From contig NZ_AQPF01000007.1 in the NCBI RefSeq assembly GCF_009846745.1, positions 62,001 to 126,000 of the forward strand: DNA of 64,000 nt. Reading direction: 5' to 3'. Below are positions 15,595 through 24,867 of this stretch, one piece after another. A model generated the notes under the pieces. That model ran no database searches, was not told the DNA's origin, and was given only the letters and a program-made list of their open reading frames with translations. Position 1 is the stretch's first letter. Every line of letters begins with the position of its first letter. This stretch comes from Alloalcanivorax xiamenensis (GTDB taxonomy: Bacteria > Pseudomonadota > Gammaproteobacteria > Pseudomonadales > Alcanivoracaceae). The translations under genes and the position numbers were made by a program.

Positions 15595-15616
15595 CTGATT
15601 GCTCAAGGAAAGGATT

Positions 15617-16672
15617 ATGAACGCCTCCGTCGCCACCCTGGCCGAAACCGGCGAAGCCCAGGACCAGGAAACCCGCCACCAACGTCTACCCAGCCCTGTC
15701 GCCCTGCGGGAAGCGCTGCCTCTGGACGCGGCATTACAAGCCCGCATCCGCCAGCAACGTCAGGCCATCCGCGCCATTCTCAACGGCGAGGACGATCGCC
15801 TGCTGGTGATCACCGGCCCCTGCTCTTTGCACGATCCCGAATCCGCCCTTGAATACGGCCAGCGGCTGGCCGGCCTCGCCGAGCAGGTGGGCGATTCGTT
15901 GCTGCTGGTCATGCGCGCTTACGTGGAGAAACCACGCACCACGGTGGGATGGAAAGGGTTGCTCTACGATCCGCACCTGGATGGCCGCCACGATCTGGCC
16001 GCCGGGCTGCGACTGTCGCGAGAGTTGCTGCGTGACCTGGCCGGGCTCGGTCTGCCGTTGGCGACGGAACTGTTGAATCCGCTGGCCGCCTCTTACCTGA
16101 GCGATCTGCTGGCCTGGGCGGCGATCGGCGCACGCACCACCGAATCACAGATCCACCGGGAGATGGTCAGCGGCCTGCCGCTGCCGGTGGGCTTCAAGAA
16201 CGGCACCGACGGCAGCGTCACCGTGGCCCGCGACGCCATCGGCGCCGCCGCCCACGGCCACACCCACCTGGGGCTGGATCTCCATGGCCATCCGGCCCTG
16301 GTGCAAACACCGGGCAACGCCGACACCCACCTGGTGCTGCGCGGCGGCCATCAGGGCCCCAACTACCAGGAAGAACAGGTGCTGGCCGCCCGTGACGCCC
16401 TTGAAAGCGCCGGCCTCAATCCGCGCCTGGTGGTCGATTGCAGCCACGCCAACAGCGGCAAGGATCCGGCCCACCAGCCGCTGGTGCTGAAAGAGGTGCT
16501 GCGCCAGCGACGCCAGGGTGACAGCACGGTGGTCGGGGTAATGCTGGAGAGCCACCTCAACGGCGGCAACCAGCCCCTTTCCGAATCGCTACGCTACGGC
16601 GTTTCCGTCACCGATGCCTGCCTGGGCTGGGCGGACACCGAGGCGCGGCTGCTCCAGCTCGCCCGGGGGTGA
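15617..16672 (+). CDS. aroG: 3-deoxy-7-phosphoheptulonate synthase (DAHP synthase, class I)
   Basis: DAHP synthase of 351 aa that joins phosphoenolpyruvate and erythrose 4-phosphate, the first step of aromatic amino-acid synthesis. Family motifs are intact: VITGPCSLHDPESALEYG, MRAYVEKPRTTVGWKGL, GFKNGTDG, LRGGHQGPNY and VDCSHANSGKDP. The ATG at 15617 follows AAGGAAAGG; an in-frame ATG at 15599 lacks a site. Two aromatic leader peptides and a terminator upstream indicate attenuation by aromatic supply. The 3' end overlaps the convergent chemoreceptor gene by 84 bp. Which amino acid inhibits the enzyme cannot be told here. Confidence 0.95.
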   Translation: MNASVATLAETGEAQDQETRHQRLPSPVALREALPLDAALQARIRQQRQAIRAILNGEDDRLLVITGPCSLHDPESALEYGQRLAGLAEQVGDSLLLVMRAYVEKPRTTVGWKGLLYDPHLDGRHDLAAGLRLSRELLRDLAGLGLPLATELLNPLAASYLSDLLAWAAIGARTTESQIHREMVSGLPLPVGFKNGTDGSVTVARDAIGAAAHGHTHLGLDLHGHPALVQTPGNADTHLVLRGGHQGPNYQEEQVLAARDALESAGLNPRLVVDCSHANSGKDPAHQPLVLKEVLRQRRQGDSTVVGVMLESHLNGGNQPLSESLRYGVSVTDACLGWADTEARLLQLARG

Positions 16673-18241
16673 CGCCGGGCCATCGGATGTCAGGGTGAAG
16701 GACGCCACCGCCGCCATCAGCTCATCCGCCTGGCGGCGCAAATGGTCCGCGTGGTCGGCGGCGCGGGCCACCACCGAGACGTTCTGCTGGGTGACCTGAT
16801 CCATCCGCGCCACCGCTTCGCCGATCTGCTCGATCCCCCGGGCCTGCTCGGTGGAGGCCACGGCCACGTCATCCATGATGGTGGTGACCCGGGTCACCGC
16901 CTCGACAATATGCTCCATGGTGCCGCCGGCTTTGCCCACCAAAGCCACGCCGTCGTCCACTTCCACCAGGGCTTGCTCCATACGGGTTTCGATATCCTTG
17001 GCCAGAGTGGCGCTGCGCCGCGCCAGATCCCGCACCTCCTTTGCCACCACCGCGAAACCACTGCCCTCTTCCCCGGCCCGGGCCGCCTCCACCGAGGCGT
17101 TGAGCGCCAGAATACTGGTCTGCAAGGCAATGCCCTGGATCGCGCTGGTGGTTTCGGCGATCTGCCCGGCGGCGGCCCGCAAGCGCTCCATGCGATCCAC
17201 CGCCGCGCCCATTACCTCACTACCCTCGGACGCCACCCGGTGAGCATCGCGGACCAAGCCATGCCCCTGGCGGGCGTGGTCCTCATTGCGCCGCACCGTG
17301 GCGGTAAGCTGCTCCATGCTGGAGGCGGTCTCTTCCAATGAAGTGGCCAGTTGCTCGAAGCGGGAGGACAGATTGCCGGTGCCGTTGGCAATACCGGCGC
17401 TGCCCCGGTGCAGCGTCTCGCAGCTTTTGCGCACCCGCCCGACGATGTTGGCCAGCCCCGATTGCAACGCGCCCAGGCCAGCGTACAACTGGCCGATTTC
17501 ATTGCCGCCGCGGCGCTCCAGACGGGCGGACAGATCCCCTTCGGCAATGCGCTCGAAATGCGTCAGCAAACACTGCAGCGGCCGGATCACGTTCACCGTT
17601 ACCCCCCAGCGCACCAGCAGAACCAGCAACAACGCCGCCAACACCGTCACCGCCAACACCAGCACGCCCTGCCGCACCAGTCCCTCGAAGCCCTCGGTAA
17701 GGCGCCGGGCACTCTCCTCCGAGGCGGCCAGAAAAGCGTCCGCGCCGGTGGCGAAGGCGTAATTCATGTCACTGACCCGGCCTCGGCCGGAGCGGTAACT
17801 GGCGAAATCCCCTTCCTTGAGCACCGTCAATTGCAGACTCAGGCCGACGTTGAGCAAGGCATAGAGCTGCTCGGACAACGCATCGATGGCTTCTTTCTGT
17901 TGCGGTTGCGGAGGGATTTCCAGAAAGCGTTGGAACGCCAGACGGGCATCCTTCATCAAGGACCCGGCTTCCTCGATCACCGGCTCCGGCTCATCGAAGG
18001 ACGGCACCCGGATCAGTTCCGCTGCCCGGTCCATGGCCACCTGAGCCTGCAGCAGATCAATGTAGGTGCGATTCAGAGCACTGGTCTGACGGACGTGAAT
18101 CTGCTCCAGGGTACCGAAGGCCTGGCGGCTGAAATGAGAGGCGTACAGGCTGACGCCGCCCAGCACCAGAATCATCACGCTGAAGCCAAGCAACACCCAG
18201 TCCCAGCTGCGCTTCACCGTCATGTCGTCGAGCCATTTCAT
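16589..18241 (-). CDS. Methyl-accepting chemotaxis protein
   Basis: Chemoreceptor of 550 aa. A first transmembrane segment (WVLLGFSVMILVLGGVSLYA) precedes a periplasmic four-helix-type ligand domain (about 35-190). Then come a second segment (VLVLAVTVLAALLLVLLVRWG), a HAMP domain, and the signalling hairpin with the conserved tip IQGIALQTSILALNASVEAA. Ligand specificity is not readable. The last 28 codons overlap the aroG 3' end in the antisense direction, so two convergent transcripts collide there. The long methylation helices look intact. Confidence 0.93.
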   Translation of the reverse strand: MKWLDDMTVKRSWDWVLLGFSVMILVLGGVSLYASHFSRQAFGTLEQIHVRQTSALNRTYIDLLQAQVAMDRAAELIRVPSFDEPEPVIEEAGSLMKDARLAFQRFLEIPPQPQQKEAIDALSEQLYALLNVGLSLQLTVLKEGDFASYRSGRGRVSDMNYAFATGADAFLAASEESARRLTEGFEGLVRQGVLVLAVTVLAALLLVLLVRWGVTVNVIRPLQCLLTHFERIAEGDLSARLERRGGNEIGQLYAGLGALQSGLANIVGRVRKSCETLHRGSAGIANGTGNLSSRFEQLATSLEETASSMEQLTATVRRNEDHARQGHGLVRDAHRVASEGSEVMGAAVDRMERLRAAAGQIAETTSAIQGIALQTSILALNASVEAARAGEEGSGFAVVAKEVRDLARRSATLAKDIETRMEQALVEVDDGVALVGKAGGTMEHIVEAVTRVTTIMDDVAVASTEQARGIEQIGEAVARMDQVTQQNVSVVARAADHADHLRRQADELMAAVASFTLTSDGPASPPGELEQPRLGVRPAQAGIGDGNAVA

Positions 18242-18527
18242 TCTTTCCCCTTACTCAAAACCCAGGAAGAAGGAAGGATAGAGATTCAATATGACGGAAC
18301 GGTAACCGGTGAACCTGATCGCAGTCCTTTTCTGTATAGAGAGGACTTCTGTATGAGGGGATCGCTGACACCCCATAAACTCCAGATGCGAGTGTCTGCA
18401 TCGAGGGCACGGGTCTGTACGAAGGCCTTCCGGGAACGCCGTGAATACGTCCCAAGACTCCCGGTTCAAGCAGGGCCTGGGCTCCAATACCGTCGACCGC
18501 TGGCACAGAAGGGGCTACGAAGCGACC
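18242..18527. other. Intergenic stretch with no supported gene
   Basis: It holds the upstream region of the chemoreceptor gene. Only short frames without ribosome sites are present, and I see no clear promoter or structured RNA. Confidence 0.35.
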
Positions 18528-18607
18528 GTGGGAAGCTTGCTTGCAAGCGAATGGGCTTCCGGACCCCAAGATTCGCTTGCAAGCAAGCTTCCCACAGCGG
18601 CGTTGTA
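18528..18607. repeat. REP-like repeats in tail-to-tail order, locus 5
   Basis: GTGGGAAGCTTGCTTGCAAG and its mirror (CTTGCAAGCAAGCTTCCCAC) bracket a 27-bp spacer. The orientation is reversed relative to loci 2-4. Confidence 0.75.
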
Positions 18608-18664
18608 GCTGCCTTCGAATTTATGTCTCTAGTTCGATTGGAAAGCGGCGCTTTCAGAACTCGT

Positions 18665-18734
18665 GGAGAGCCGGCGGGCAGCGTTCCAGGACCGTGCTTC
18701 TCCGGTGCCCTGGAACGCTGCCCGCCGGTTCTCC
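18665..18734. repeat. Long inverted repeat with a 25-bp stem
   Basis: The arm GGAGAGCCGGCGGGCAGCGT-TCCAGG pairs with CCTGGA-ACGCTGCCCGCCGGTTCTCC with one G-U, around a loop of about 18 bases. It is unrelated to the REP core. It ends 23 bp after the stop of the beta-helix/cytochrome gene (minus strand), so it may stabilise that mRNA end. No T-run is seen. Confidence 0.75.
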
Positions 18735-18756
18735 TTCCCTGGCGAACAGGGATGCT

Positions 18757-21741
18757 CTACTGACAGGCCCCCGCGTTGGTATAACTGTCATCCACCACGG
18801 TATCAATCCACTGCCGCAGCAAGGCCACCGCTTCGTCATCGGCCACGCTGCGCGCGATCGGAGGCATCATCCGTTGCGGGTCGTGTTTCGCTTCCATCCG
18901 GCAGGTGACGATGGAGGCCTCGCTGTTACCGGGCACCACGACATGTTGCCGGCCGCAGGAGCCGCCGCCGGTAGCGGTGGGTTTCTTGCAAATACCGTAG
19001 CCGGCATCGACATCGCGGAAATGATCCAGATAGTAACCAGTGTTCGACGCGGCCCCCTTGTCGTTGTGGCAGTGCTGGCAATTGACTTCCATATAGGCCC
19101 GCAGTCTCTGCTCGATATCCGCCGGGGAATGGGCCGCTTCGCCGCCATCTCCGGCCACGTTCCAATGGGGCAAACGGGGCACGTTGGTGGCCACGCCGCG
19201 GCTGTCAATCTGCAATTGCGGCGCACCGGCCAGCAGCCCTTGCGCCACCCAGTACTGCAGTTGATTCACACGCGGGAAACCGCCTTGTCCCTGCTCCCCC
19301 ATGAAGGTACTTTCCGGCCGGTAGGCCAGATTCAGATTGCGCGGCTTGGGCCCGATGGGCGGGCTGCCGGTGGCCTGATCGTCATTGCCGTGGCAGGTGA
19401 TGCACTGGTTGGCATTGGGGATGTTGTAGCGTTCGGTGTCGCCGCTGATCACCGCCCCGCTGTCCACGTCACGGTAATGCCAGCTTACCGCCCGGGCCCC
19501 ACCGCCCATGGCCAGCCGGGCCACGCCATCGTCATCCCAAATGTACGGCAAGCCGGCCCAGTAGGCATTGCCGCTGCTGTTTTCCCGTTTGATCAGCAGG
19601 CGGGTTTCCACCAGTTGTTCGGTGCCCTGCTCCTCGTCGGTGAAGGCGAAGGTTTTCGCCAGCACTGTCCCCAGCGGGAACTCGATAGCGCCGTTGGGAT
19701 TGGCACCACCCTGACCGTCCTGATACACCGCCTGCTCTCCGGGCGGAATAAACGCCACCCGGTACTTGGTGGCGTAGTCGGAAAACAGCTTGGTGTTAAG
19801 GACAAAGGGCACGCCCCCTTCATGGGGCAGGCTACGCGGATTTTCCGGATCGGCGAACAGGTTGTACTGATCCAGGCGCGGACAGTCCACCGCCAGAGCC
19901 GGACGATTGATGGCGTTCTGGGCGGTTTCCGCTTCGCACAGGAATTTCACGTATTCCTCGGACACCGCCGGATCGTGCTCGCCGCTGGGTTCGAACGGCG
20001 GAATCGTCACCCTCGGCAGCGGCGCCAGCAGCTTGCCGAAACGGGCCTGGCAGTCGTGATCTTCCAGCTTGCGATCGCTGGGCAGATTCAACAGGCCCTG
20101 GATGACCTCCAGCAGCTCAGCGGGATCAAGGAGAGACAGGTCCTGCCCGGCCAGAGCCATCACCACTTCGAGCCCGTCGGTACCGTGGAAATTCAGGTAC
20201 GGCACGCTGTCTTCATCGAATTCGTTGTCATGAATGCACGAGCCCCATTGTGGCCGTTTCCGCTGTCCCTGATCGTCGAACTTATAGGCGTTGTAATGGC
20301 AGGACGGATTGGGATGCTGGTTGGTGTGGATCGGCTTGCCGTTTGCATCGGCGGGCACCGGGTCACCGTTGGCGTCCACCGGATAGGGACAGTCCGTGTC
20401 CAGGTCATCGAGCAGACCATCCCAAATGATGTGCGCGCCACGGCCAAGATTAAACAGATTCCCCAGACTGCCGAGCAGTTCGGAAGGATCATTGATGGTC
20501 GGCAGATTTTTCAGACCGATCATCATCGGCAACAGAGTCTGGATATCACCGTTCGCGGCCGCCTCCAGATCCGGCGGCGGCAGGCTATAACCGGAGTTGC
20601 GGATAACATTGTCGTGGATGTGCAGCCCTTCGGTATAGGGATCCAGTTTCTTGTCGGCGGTTTGCCCTGGACCGTCGATCAGTTCATAGCTGATATAGAG
20701 GATGGCGGCGGTGCTGTGATCCTCGAAGACGTTGTCGTAAACCTCGATATTGTCGTAACCCAGAGTGATGAAACCGACCCCGCGCGGCACCATGGACACC
20801 AGACCACTGTGGGCGAAGTTATAGGTGTTATTGTTGCGGGCCAGATTATTGACCATCACCGAGGTGTCGCCGTAGCGGGTGATGTTCTCCAGATCATAGA
20901 TCAGGAAGCCACCAGTATTGCACTCGGCGATGTTATTGTCGTATTCACCGCCGCGCACGTTCTCGATCTCGAACCCCATGACGTTATAGGCGGCGCGGCT
21001 GTCGCGAATAATGGTGGTATCGGTCTGCCCCACGTAAATACCGGCATCGGAAGCACCAATGGATTCCGAGTCCTCCACCAGAATGTATTCCGATTCCACC
21101 GGATAGATGCCATAGCGGCCGCTGCTGGAACTGGGCACGTAATCCGGCGCCGGATCGCCCTCGTTGAGCGGCGGCGCGGTACAAGCCACCTGCAGGCGTC
21201 CACTGTAATTGGCGGCGGTGATGGGTTCGCCACCGCCGGACCAGATCGCCCGCACCTCGCTCAGGGTGCCCCATTTCACGCCCTTGAGTTTGAAGGCGTC
21301 ACCGGGGGAATCGAGAATGGTCAGGTCCTTCACCGTGATGCCATGCACATTGAGTGCTTCCAGGCCGGTGACGTTGACGCTGTCGCGGAATGACAGCACG
21401 GTTTTATCCTTGCCGCAGCCCTGGATGGTGACGTCTTCCGTGGCCTGGATCAGCAGTCCCTGATCCAGCTCGAAGAAACCACATTCGAACTGCAGCACGT
21501 CCTTCGGCTTCAACTGGATCATGGCATCCACCATGCTCCGGGTGGCGTCCTCGCCCGGCGCAACCGTGAACACCCGGCCCTTGCCTTCCGGATCCGGCAC
21601 TTCACCGCCGGGATACTCTCCACCAGGGTCACCGCCACCCGGGCTATCGCCACCAGAGCCCGAGCCGCCCGAACCACCGCAGCCCGCCAGCACTCCCAAC
21701 AGCACACACAATGACAGCCAACCGATTCCTCGCCCGCGCAT
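18757..21741 (-). CDS. Lipoprotein fusing a parallel beta-helix domain to a diheme c-type cytochrome
   Basis: Protein of 994 aa. The signal LCVLLGVLAGCGG is a lipobox, with lipidation expected at the Cys, followed by a Gly/Ser/Pro linker. Residues about 55-480 are right-handed parallel beta-helix repeats (the DVTIQGCGKDKTVLSF and LNVHGITVKDLTILD turns). The C-terminal third matches the SO2930-type diheme cytochrome family, with heme motifs CITCH at 780-784 and CQHCH at 888-892. The two families are normally neighbouring genes and are known to occur fused. Function is unknown; an outer-membrane or periplasmic redox role on a carbohydrate or polymer is a guess. Confidence 0.88.
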   Translation of the reverse strand: MRGRGIGWLSLCVLLGVLAGCGGSGGSGSGGDSPGGGDPGGEYPGGEVPDPEGKGRVFTVAPGEDATRSMVDAMIQLKPKDVLQFECGFFELDQGLLIQATEDVTIQGCGKDKTVLSFRDSVNVTGLEALNVHGITVKDLTILDSPGDAFKLKGVKWGTLSEVRAIWSGGGEPITAANYSGRLQVACTAPPLNEGDPAPDYVPSSSSGRYGIYPVESEYILVEDSESIGASDAGIYVGQTDTTIIRDSRAAYNVMGFEIENVRGGEYDNNIAECNTGGFLIYDLENITRYGDTSVMVNNLARNNNTYNFAHSGLVSMVPRGVGFITLGYDNIEVYDNVFEDHSTAAILYISYELIDGPGQTADKKLDPYTEGLHIHDNVIRNSGYSLPPPDLEAAANGDIQTLLPMMIGLKNLPTINDPSELLGSLGNLFNLGRGAHIIWDGLLDDLDTDCPYPVDANGDPVPADANGKPIHTNQHPNPSCHYNAYKFDDQGQRKRPQWGSCIHDNEFDEDSVPYLNFHGTDGLEVVMALAGQDLSLLDPAELLEVIQGLLNLPSDRKLEDHDCQARFGKLLAPLPRVTIPPFEPSGEHDPAVSEEYVKFLCEAETAQNAINRPALAVDCPRLDQYNLFADPENPRSLPHEGGVPFVLNTKLFSDYATKYRVAFIPPGEQAVYQDGQGGANPNGAIEFPLGTVLAKTFAFTDEEQGTEQLVETRLLIKRENSSGNAYWAGLPYIWDDDGVARLAMGGGARAVSWHYRDVDSGAVISGDTERYNIPNANQCITCHGNDDQATGSPPIGPKPRNLNLAYRPESTFMGEQGQGGFPRVNQLQYWVAQGLLAGAPQLQIDSRGVATNVPRLPHWNVAGDGGEAAHSPADIEQRLRAYMEVNCQHCHNDKGAASNTGYYLDHFRDVDAGYGICKKPTATGGGSCGRQHVVVPGNSEASIVTCRMEAKHDPQRMMPPIARSVADDEAVALLRQWIDTVVDDSYTNAGACQ

Positions 21742-21858
21742 AAGCCGATCCCCTGACTATTGTTGTTCTGGATCCATACCCATTATGTTTATGTGGGTAT
21801 CTGGTACGGTTGTACTACGCCAGCCGGCCCAGGAATGTAGTGATCTTGTCAACGAGGG

Positions 21859-23085
21859 TTAAACCGCGCCGGGAGGTTCGGCGGAAAAGGGAGGAACCGG
21901 CCGCCAGTTGCCCTGGCCATCCAGGGTTTGCCGGTACTCGAAACCGGACAGGACGCGCTCCGGCGGATAGCTGGAAAATTCGTCGAACAACAACCCGCAC
22001 CAACCCGCACGCGGTACCCGCACGCTATAGAGATAGTGCCCGCGCGCCGGATCACCGGCTCGGCCCCGCCCGTGGGCGGAGAGCGCCAGCCAATGCACCT
22101 GCGGAATCACCGCCAGTGCTTCACCGATCAAACGCACCCCGGTGGCATGGGCATGTTCACGGTGCAGACGCCGCCGGGCGCCGTCGGAAAGCCAGGTCAC
22201 CAGTACCCCCGCCCCCTGCGGGTGCGGACGCAATTTGGTATAGGGAAACAGTCCCGGATCCGGCACATCCACTTCCAGGGTCAGGCAGCGCAGATCGTCA
22301 CTGAGCTGGAAGGCCACCCGCGTCACCCGCGGCCAGGGCACCATGGACAACCGATGGGCAAGCACGCCTTCCAGGGCCTGACGCTGCCCCTGCCGGGCCG
22401 CCTGATACAGCCGCCTGAGCCGCTCGAACTGGCCGGCATGGCGATGCAGACGCTGCAACCAGGCCAGCCGTACCTGACGTTGCTGTTCCTGCCACTGCCG
22501 CCGCCGGCTCGCCAGACCAGCCCGGCGGCGCGCCGAACAGACCGCCAGGAACCGGTCCCAGAGACCGGCCCGGAACGGCAACGTGGCCGGCTCCGGCTCC
22601 TCCGGCGCCATCGGCGCAAGCAACGGCTGCTCACCGGGAACCGGGGTGCGATGGTGCAAGGTCACCAGCCCTTCCAGACGATGCTGGTGCTGCTGGATTT
22701 GCTCATCCACCGACTGACGCACCCCATCCGGATCCACTCGCAGCAGCAACATCAACGCCTGCGGATCGAGAGGGCGTTGCTCGCGGTCCAGCACCTGGAT
22801 ATTGCCAGTGTGTTCGTTGACTAACAGCGCCGCCACCCGCGACAGGATCTCCAGCTCACCGTGGCGCAGTCCGCGCCGCACCAGGGAACGCCGGTTCAGC
22901 ACCGCCTTGAGCCGATGGCCATAGCCCCGGTCGGGCACCAGCAAACCGCCTTCGCCGTGCAGGCCGAGACGATGGGCAACCCGTTCCGTGGTCTCCGGCG
23001 ATTCCGGCAGTCCACTCCAGGCATAGGGGGACGGCGGCCCGAAACCAGGTTCCAGGACAAGGATGTGGCGCAAACGCTGGGCCAT
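21859..23085 (-). CDS. Unrecognised 408-aa protein divergent from a WYL regulator
   Basis: Soluble protein with no signal peptide or membrane segment. The middle (about 190-265) is rich in Arg, Gln and Leu and probably helical. The C-terminal part (LTLEVDVPDPG, VRLIGEALAVIPQVHWLALSA, LYSVRVPRAGWCGLLFDEF) recalls the C-terminal region that follows DUF4236 in some pseudomonad proteins; this is from memory and unverified. The ATG at 23085 is chosen because it begins MAQRLRHILVLEPG and has AGAGGT upstream. A longer frame starts at 23136. It faces the WYL-SUKH cluster and may be controlled by that regulator. Confidence 0.7.
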   Translation of the reverse strand: MAQRLRHILVLEPGFGPPSPYAWSGLPESPETTERVAHRLGLHGEGGLLVPDRGYGHRLKAVLNRRSLVRRGLRHGELEILSRVAALLVNEHTGNIQVLDREQRPLDPQALMLLLRVDPDGVRQSVDEQIQQHQHRLEGLVTLHHRTPVPGEQPLLAPMAPEEPEPATLPFRAGLWDRFLAVCSARRRAGLASRRRQWQEQQRQVRLAWLQRLHRHAGQFERLRRLYQAARQGQRQALEGVLAHRLSMVPWPRVTRVAFQLSDDLRCLTLEVDVPDPGLFPYTKLRPHPQGAGVLVTWLSDGARRRLHREHAHATGVRLIGEALAVIPQVHWLALSAHGRGRAGDPARGHYLYSVRVPRAGWCGLLFDEFSSYPPERVLSGFEYRQTLDGQGNWRPVPPFSAEPPGAV

Positions 23086-23533
23086 GGCATTACCTCTGGG
23101 CGACGACGGGCATGGCCACGGCCACACCACAACCACGAAAGGTCATGCCCACCCGAATGCACCTCTGCACTGACGGGCCTTCCACCGCCGGTGGATGGCA
23201 CGAAGATTCCCCCCGATGACCGGTCATCGATGGTCTCGATGCCCCCAAAGCGAAGATCCCCATCTCGCTCACCCTCTATCCTTCCCCAACGGACAGTTAC
23301 CCCGGCGACGCATCCCAAAGGCGGCGCGGACATTCCTTTCTTTATTTGATCTCAGAGCCTACTCAGGGTCTCGATTCTTCTTCCTGGCCCGAAAGCGCGG
23401 TGAACCGGATCACGATAGCTGGATTCGTGACCTGTTCCAGCGCCTTGCCGGGCAAGGAGACCATAATATGTATTCAGTGTGGTCATACCAACACTGACTA
23501 CATGAACACGTCGTTTTTTGGAGCCCAAGGGAA
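23086..23533. promoter_or_regulatory. 448-bp divergent control region of the WYL cluster
   Basis: No gene is supported here. It is the shared upstream region of two divergent genes and holds the TCAGTGT/ACACTGA inverted repeat described separately. The 120 bp nearest the WYL gene are lower in GC than the flanks, as promoters often are. Confidence 0.45.
23474..23497. promoter_or_regulatory. Candidate operator of the WYL regulator
   Basis: TCAGTGT and ACACTGA are 7-bp arms 10 bp apart; the inner bases GGT-CAT-ACC extend the dyad. It lies about 36 bp before the regulator start. BrxR/CapW-type WYL repressors bind similar dyads at their own promoters. Confidence 0.55.
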
Positions 23534-24421
23534 ATGCCCCCTTCCCCCCGCAAGAGCGCCGGCGACTGGCCGTTACGTTGGGATTTGCTGCTGCGTTACC
23601 GTTTGATCGAGATCATCGCACTCTGGGAGGGCCGCCTCACCACCAATCACCTGAGGCGTGCCTTCGGCATCGGCCGCCAGCAGGCCAGCAAGGACATCAA
23701 CCAGTATCTGACGCAGTATGCACCGGGCAATCTGGTCTACGACCGCTCTCTCAAAGGCTACCGCCCGGGCCCCGGATTCACCCCTCGCTTTACCCTGGGA
23801 GCCGCCGACGAGTACCTGCAAATGGTCCGGACCCGCGAGGACCTGGCCTGCTCCTTCGAGCAATTGACCGTCAGGGAACTGAATATCGAGATGCTGCCGG
23901 TGCCGAACCGGGGGCTCCGCCCGGCGGTGCTGCGGCCACTGATCCAGGCCTGCCGGGAGCGGCTGCGGCTGGAAATCGAGTACGCCTCGCTGGCTCACCC
24001 CCAGCCGGAGACCCGGGTAATCCACCCCCATACCGTGGTGTTCTCCGGCTATCGCTGGCACGTTCGCGGCTGGTGTGAGAAAAACCGGGAGTATCGCGAT
24101 TTCGTATTGAGCCGCATCGGCGACAGCGCCCGTCTGCTCACCCCGGCCGACCGGGACGCACGGCAGGACCACGCCTGGCAGACCGTCATCACCGTGCGGC
24201 TGGCACCGGCCCCTCGTCTCGATCGGGCACAACAGGCTCTGATCGCCACCGATTACGGCATGGAGAATGGTGAACTGGCCCTGCCCACCCGGGCGGCGCT
24301 GGTCGGCTACCTGCTACAGTGGCTGGGATTGGAGCAAACACGTCCCGGTCCACCGGAGACCCAACACATCGTACTTCTGAATCGGGACGAATGCCGGCCC
24401 TGGCTGATCGGCGACAATTGA
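23534..24421 (+). CDS. WYL-domain transcriptional regulator (BrxR/CapW-like layout)
   Basis: Protein of 295 aa. An N-terminal winged helix (LLLRYRLIEIIALWEGRLTT, then FGIGRQQASKDINQYL) is followed by a WYL domain (about 125-205, IEYASLAHPQPETRVIHPHTVVF...RWHVRGWC) and a C-terminal WCX-like extension. This order is shared with BrxR and CapW, which repress phage-defence operons until a nucleic-acid ligand is sensed. The ATG at 23534 follows AAGGGAA. The SUKH gene begins 12 bp after its stop. Whether this cluster is a defence or a toxin-immunity locus is unresolved. Confidence 0.85.
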   Translation: MPPSPRKSAGDWPLRWDLLLRYRLIEIIALWEGRLTTNHLRRAFGIGRQQASKDINQYLTQYAPGNLVYDRSLKGYRPGPGFTPRFTLGAADEYLQMVRTREDLACSFEQLTVRELNIEMLPVPNRGLRPAVLRPLIQACRERLRLEIEYASLAHPQPETRVIHPHTVVFSGYRWHVRGWCEKNREYRDFVLSRIGDSARLLTPADRDARQDHAWQTVITVRLAPAPRLDRAQQALIATDYGMENGELALPTRAALVGYLLQWLGLEQTRPGPPETQHIVLLNRDECRPWLIGDN

Positions 24422-24433
24422 ACGGTATCGACC

Positions 24434-24841
24434 ATGCTGCACAGAATCGACCTGGAACCACACTACCGGCTGGAACCACCGGCCTCCCCGGAAGCCCTCT
24501 CCCGGGCCGAGGCCGGACTGGGCCGGTCGCTGCATCCGGACTATGCGGCCTTTCTCCGGCTCAGCGATGGCCTTTATACCGAAGGCAACCTGGTGCTGCT
24601 GGGCGCGGACAGCATCGCGGAACGCAATCGCGACTATGAGGTGCCGGAGTACCTGCCGGGATACCTGATGATCGGAGACGACAGCGGCGGCGTGGCGCTG
24701 CTGCTGCGCAACCGGGAGCCCGCCGTGTTCGAAGTGGACATGGGTGTGATGATGGCCTCGGAGATGAGAGTCTGTGCGGACTCACTGGCGCAGTTGCTGA
24801 TCCGGTTCCAGGGACGGACGCTGGATGAGCGCCAGGATTAA
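24434..24841 (+). CDS. SMI1/KNR4 (SUKH-1) family protein
   Basis: Protein of 135 aa with the SUKH-1 fold: the LGRSLHPDYAAFLRLSDGLY region near residues 30-50, then a GYLMIGDDSGGVALLL strand pair. SUKH proteins are often immunity factors against polymorphic toxins, but many bacterial copies have no known partner. It lies in the WYL operon, 12 bp after the regulator. No toxin gene is recognised within the window, so immunity is only a possibility. Confidence 0.85.
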   Translation: MLHRIDLEPHYRLEPPASPEALSRAEAGLGRSLHPDYAAFLRLSDGLYTEGNLVLLGADSIAERNRDYEVPEYLPGYLMIGDDSGGVALLLRNREPAVFEVDMGVMMASEMRVCADSLAQLLIRFQGRTLDERQD

Positions 24842-24867
24842 CCACTACCGTGATTTGGGAGACCCCC

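Noticed and set aside
18541..21393. 950-codon open frame antisense to the beta-helix/cytochrome gene
   Set aside because: The minus-strand gene has a lipobox, beta-helix turns and two CxxCH motifs; the plus frame has no ribosome site and an unlikely composition.
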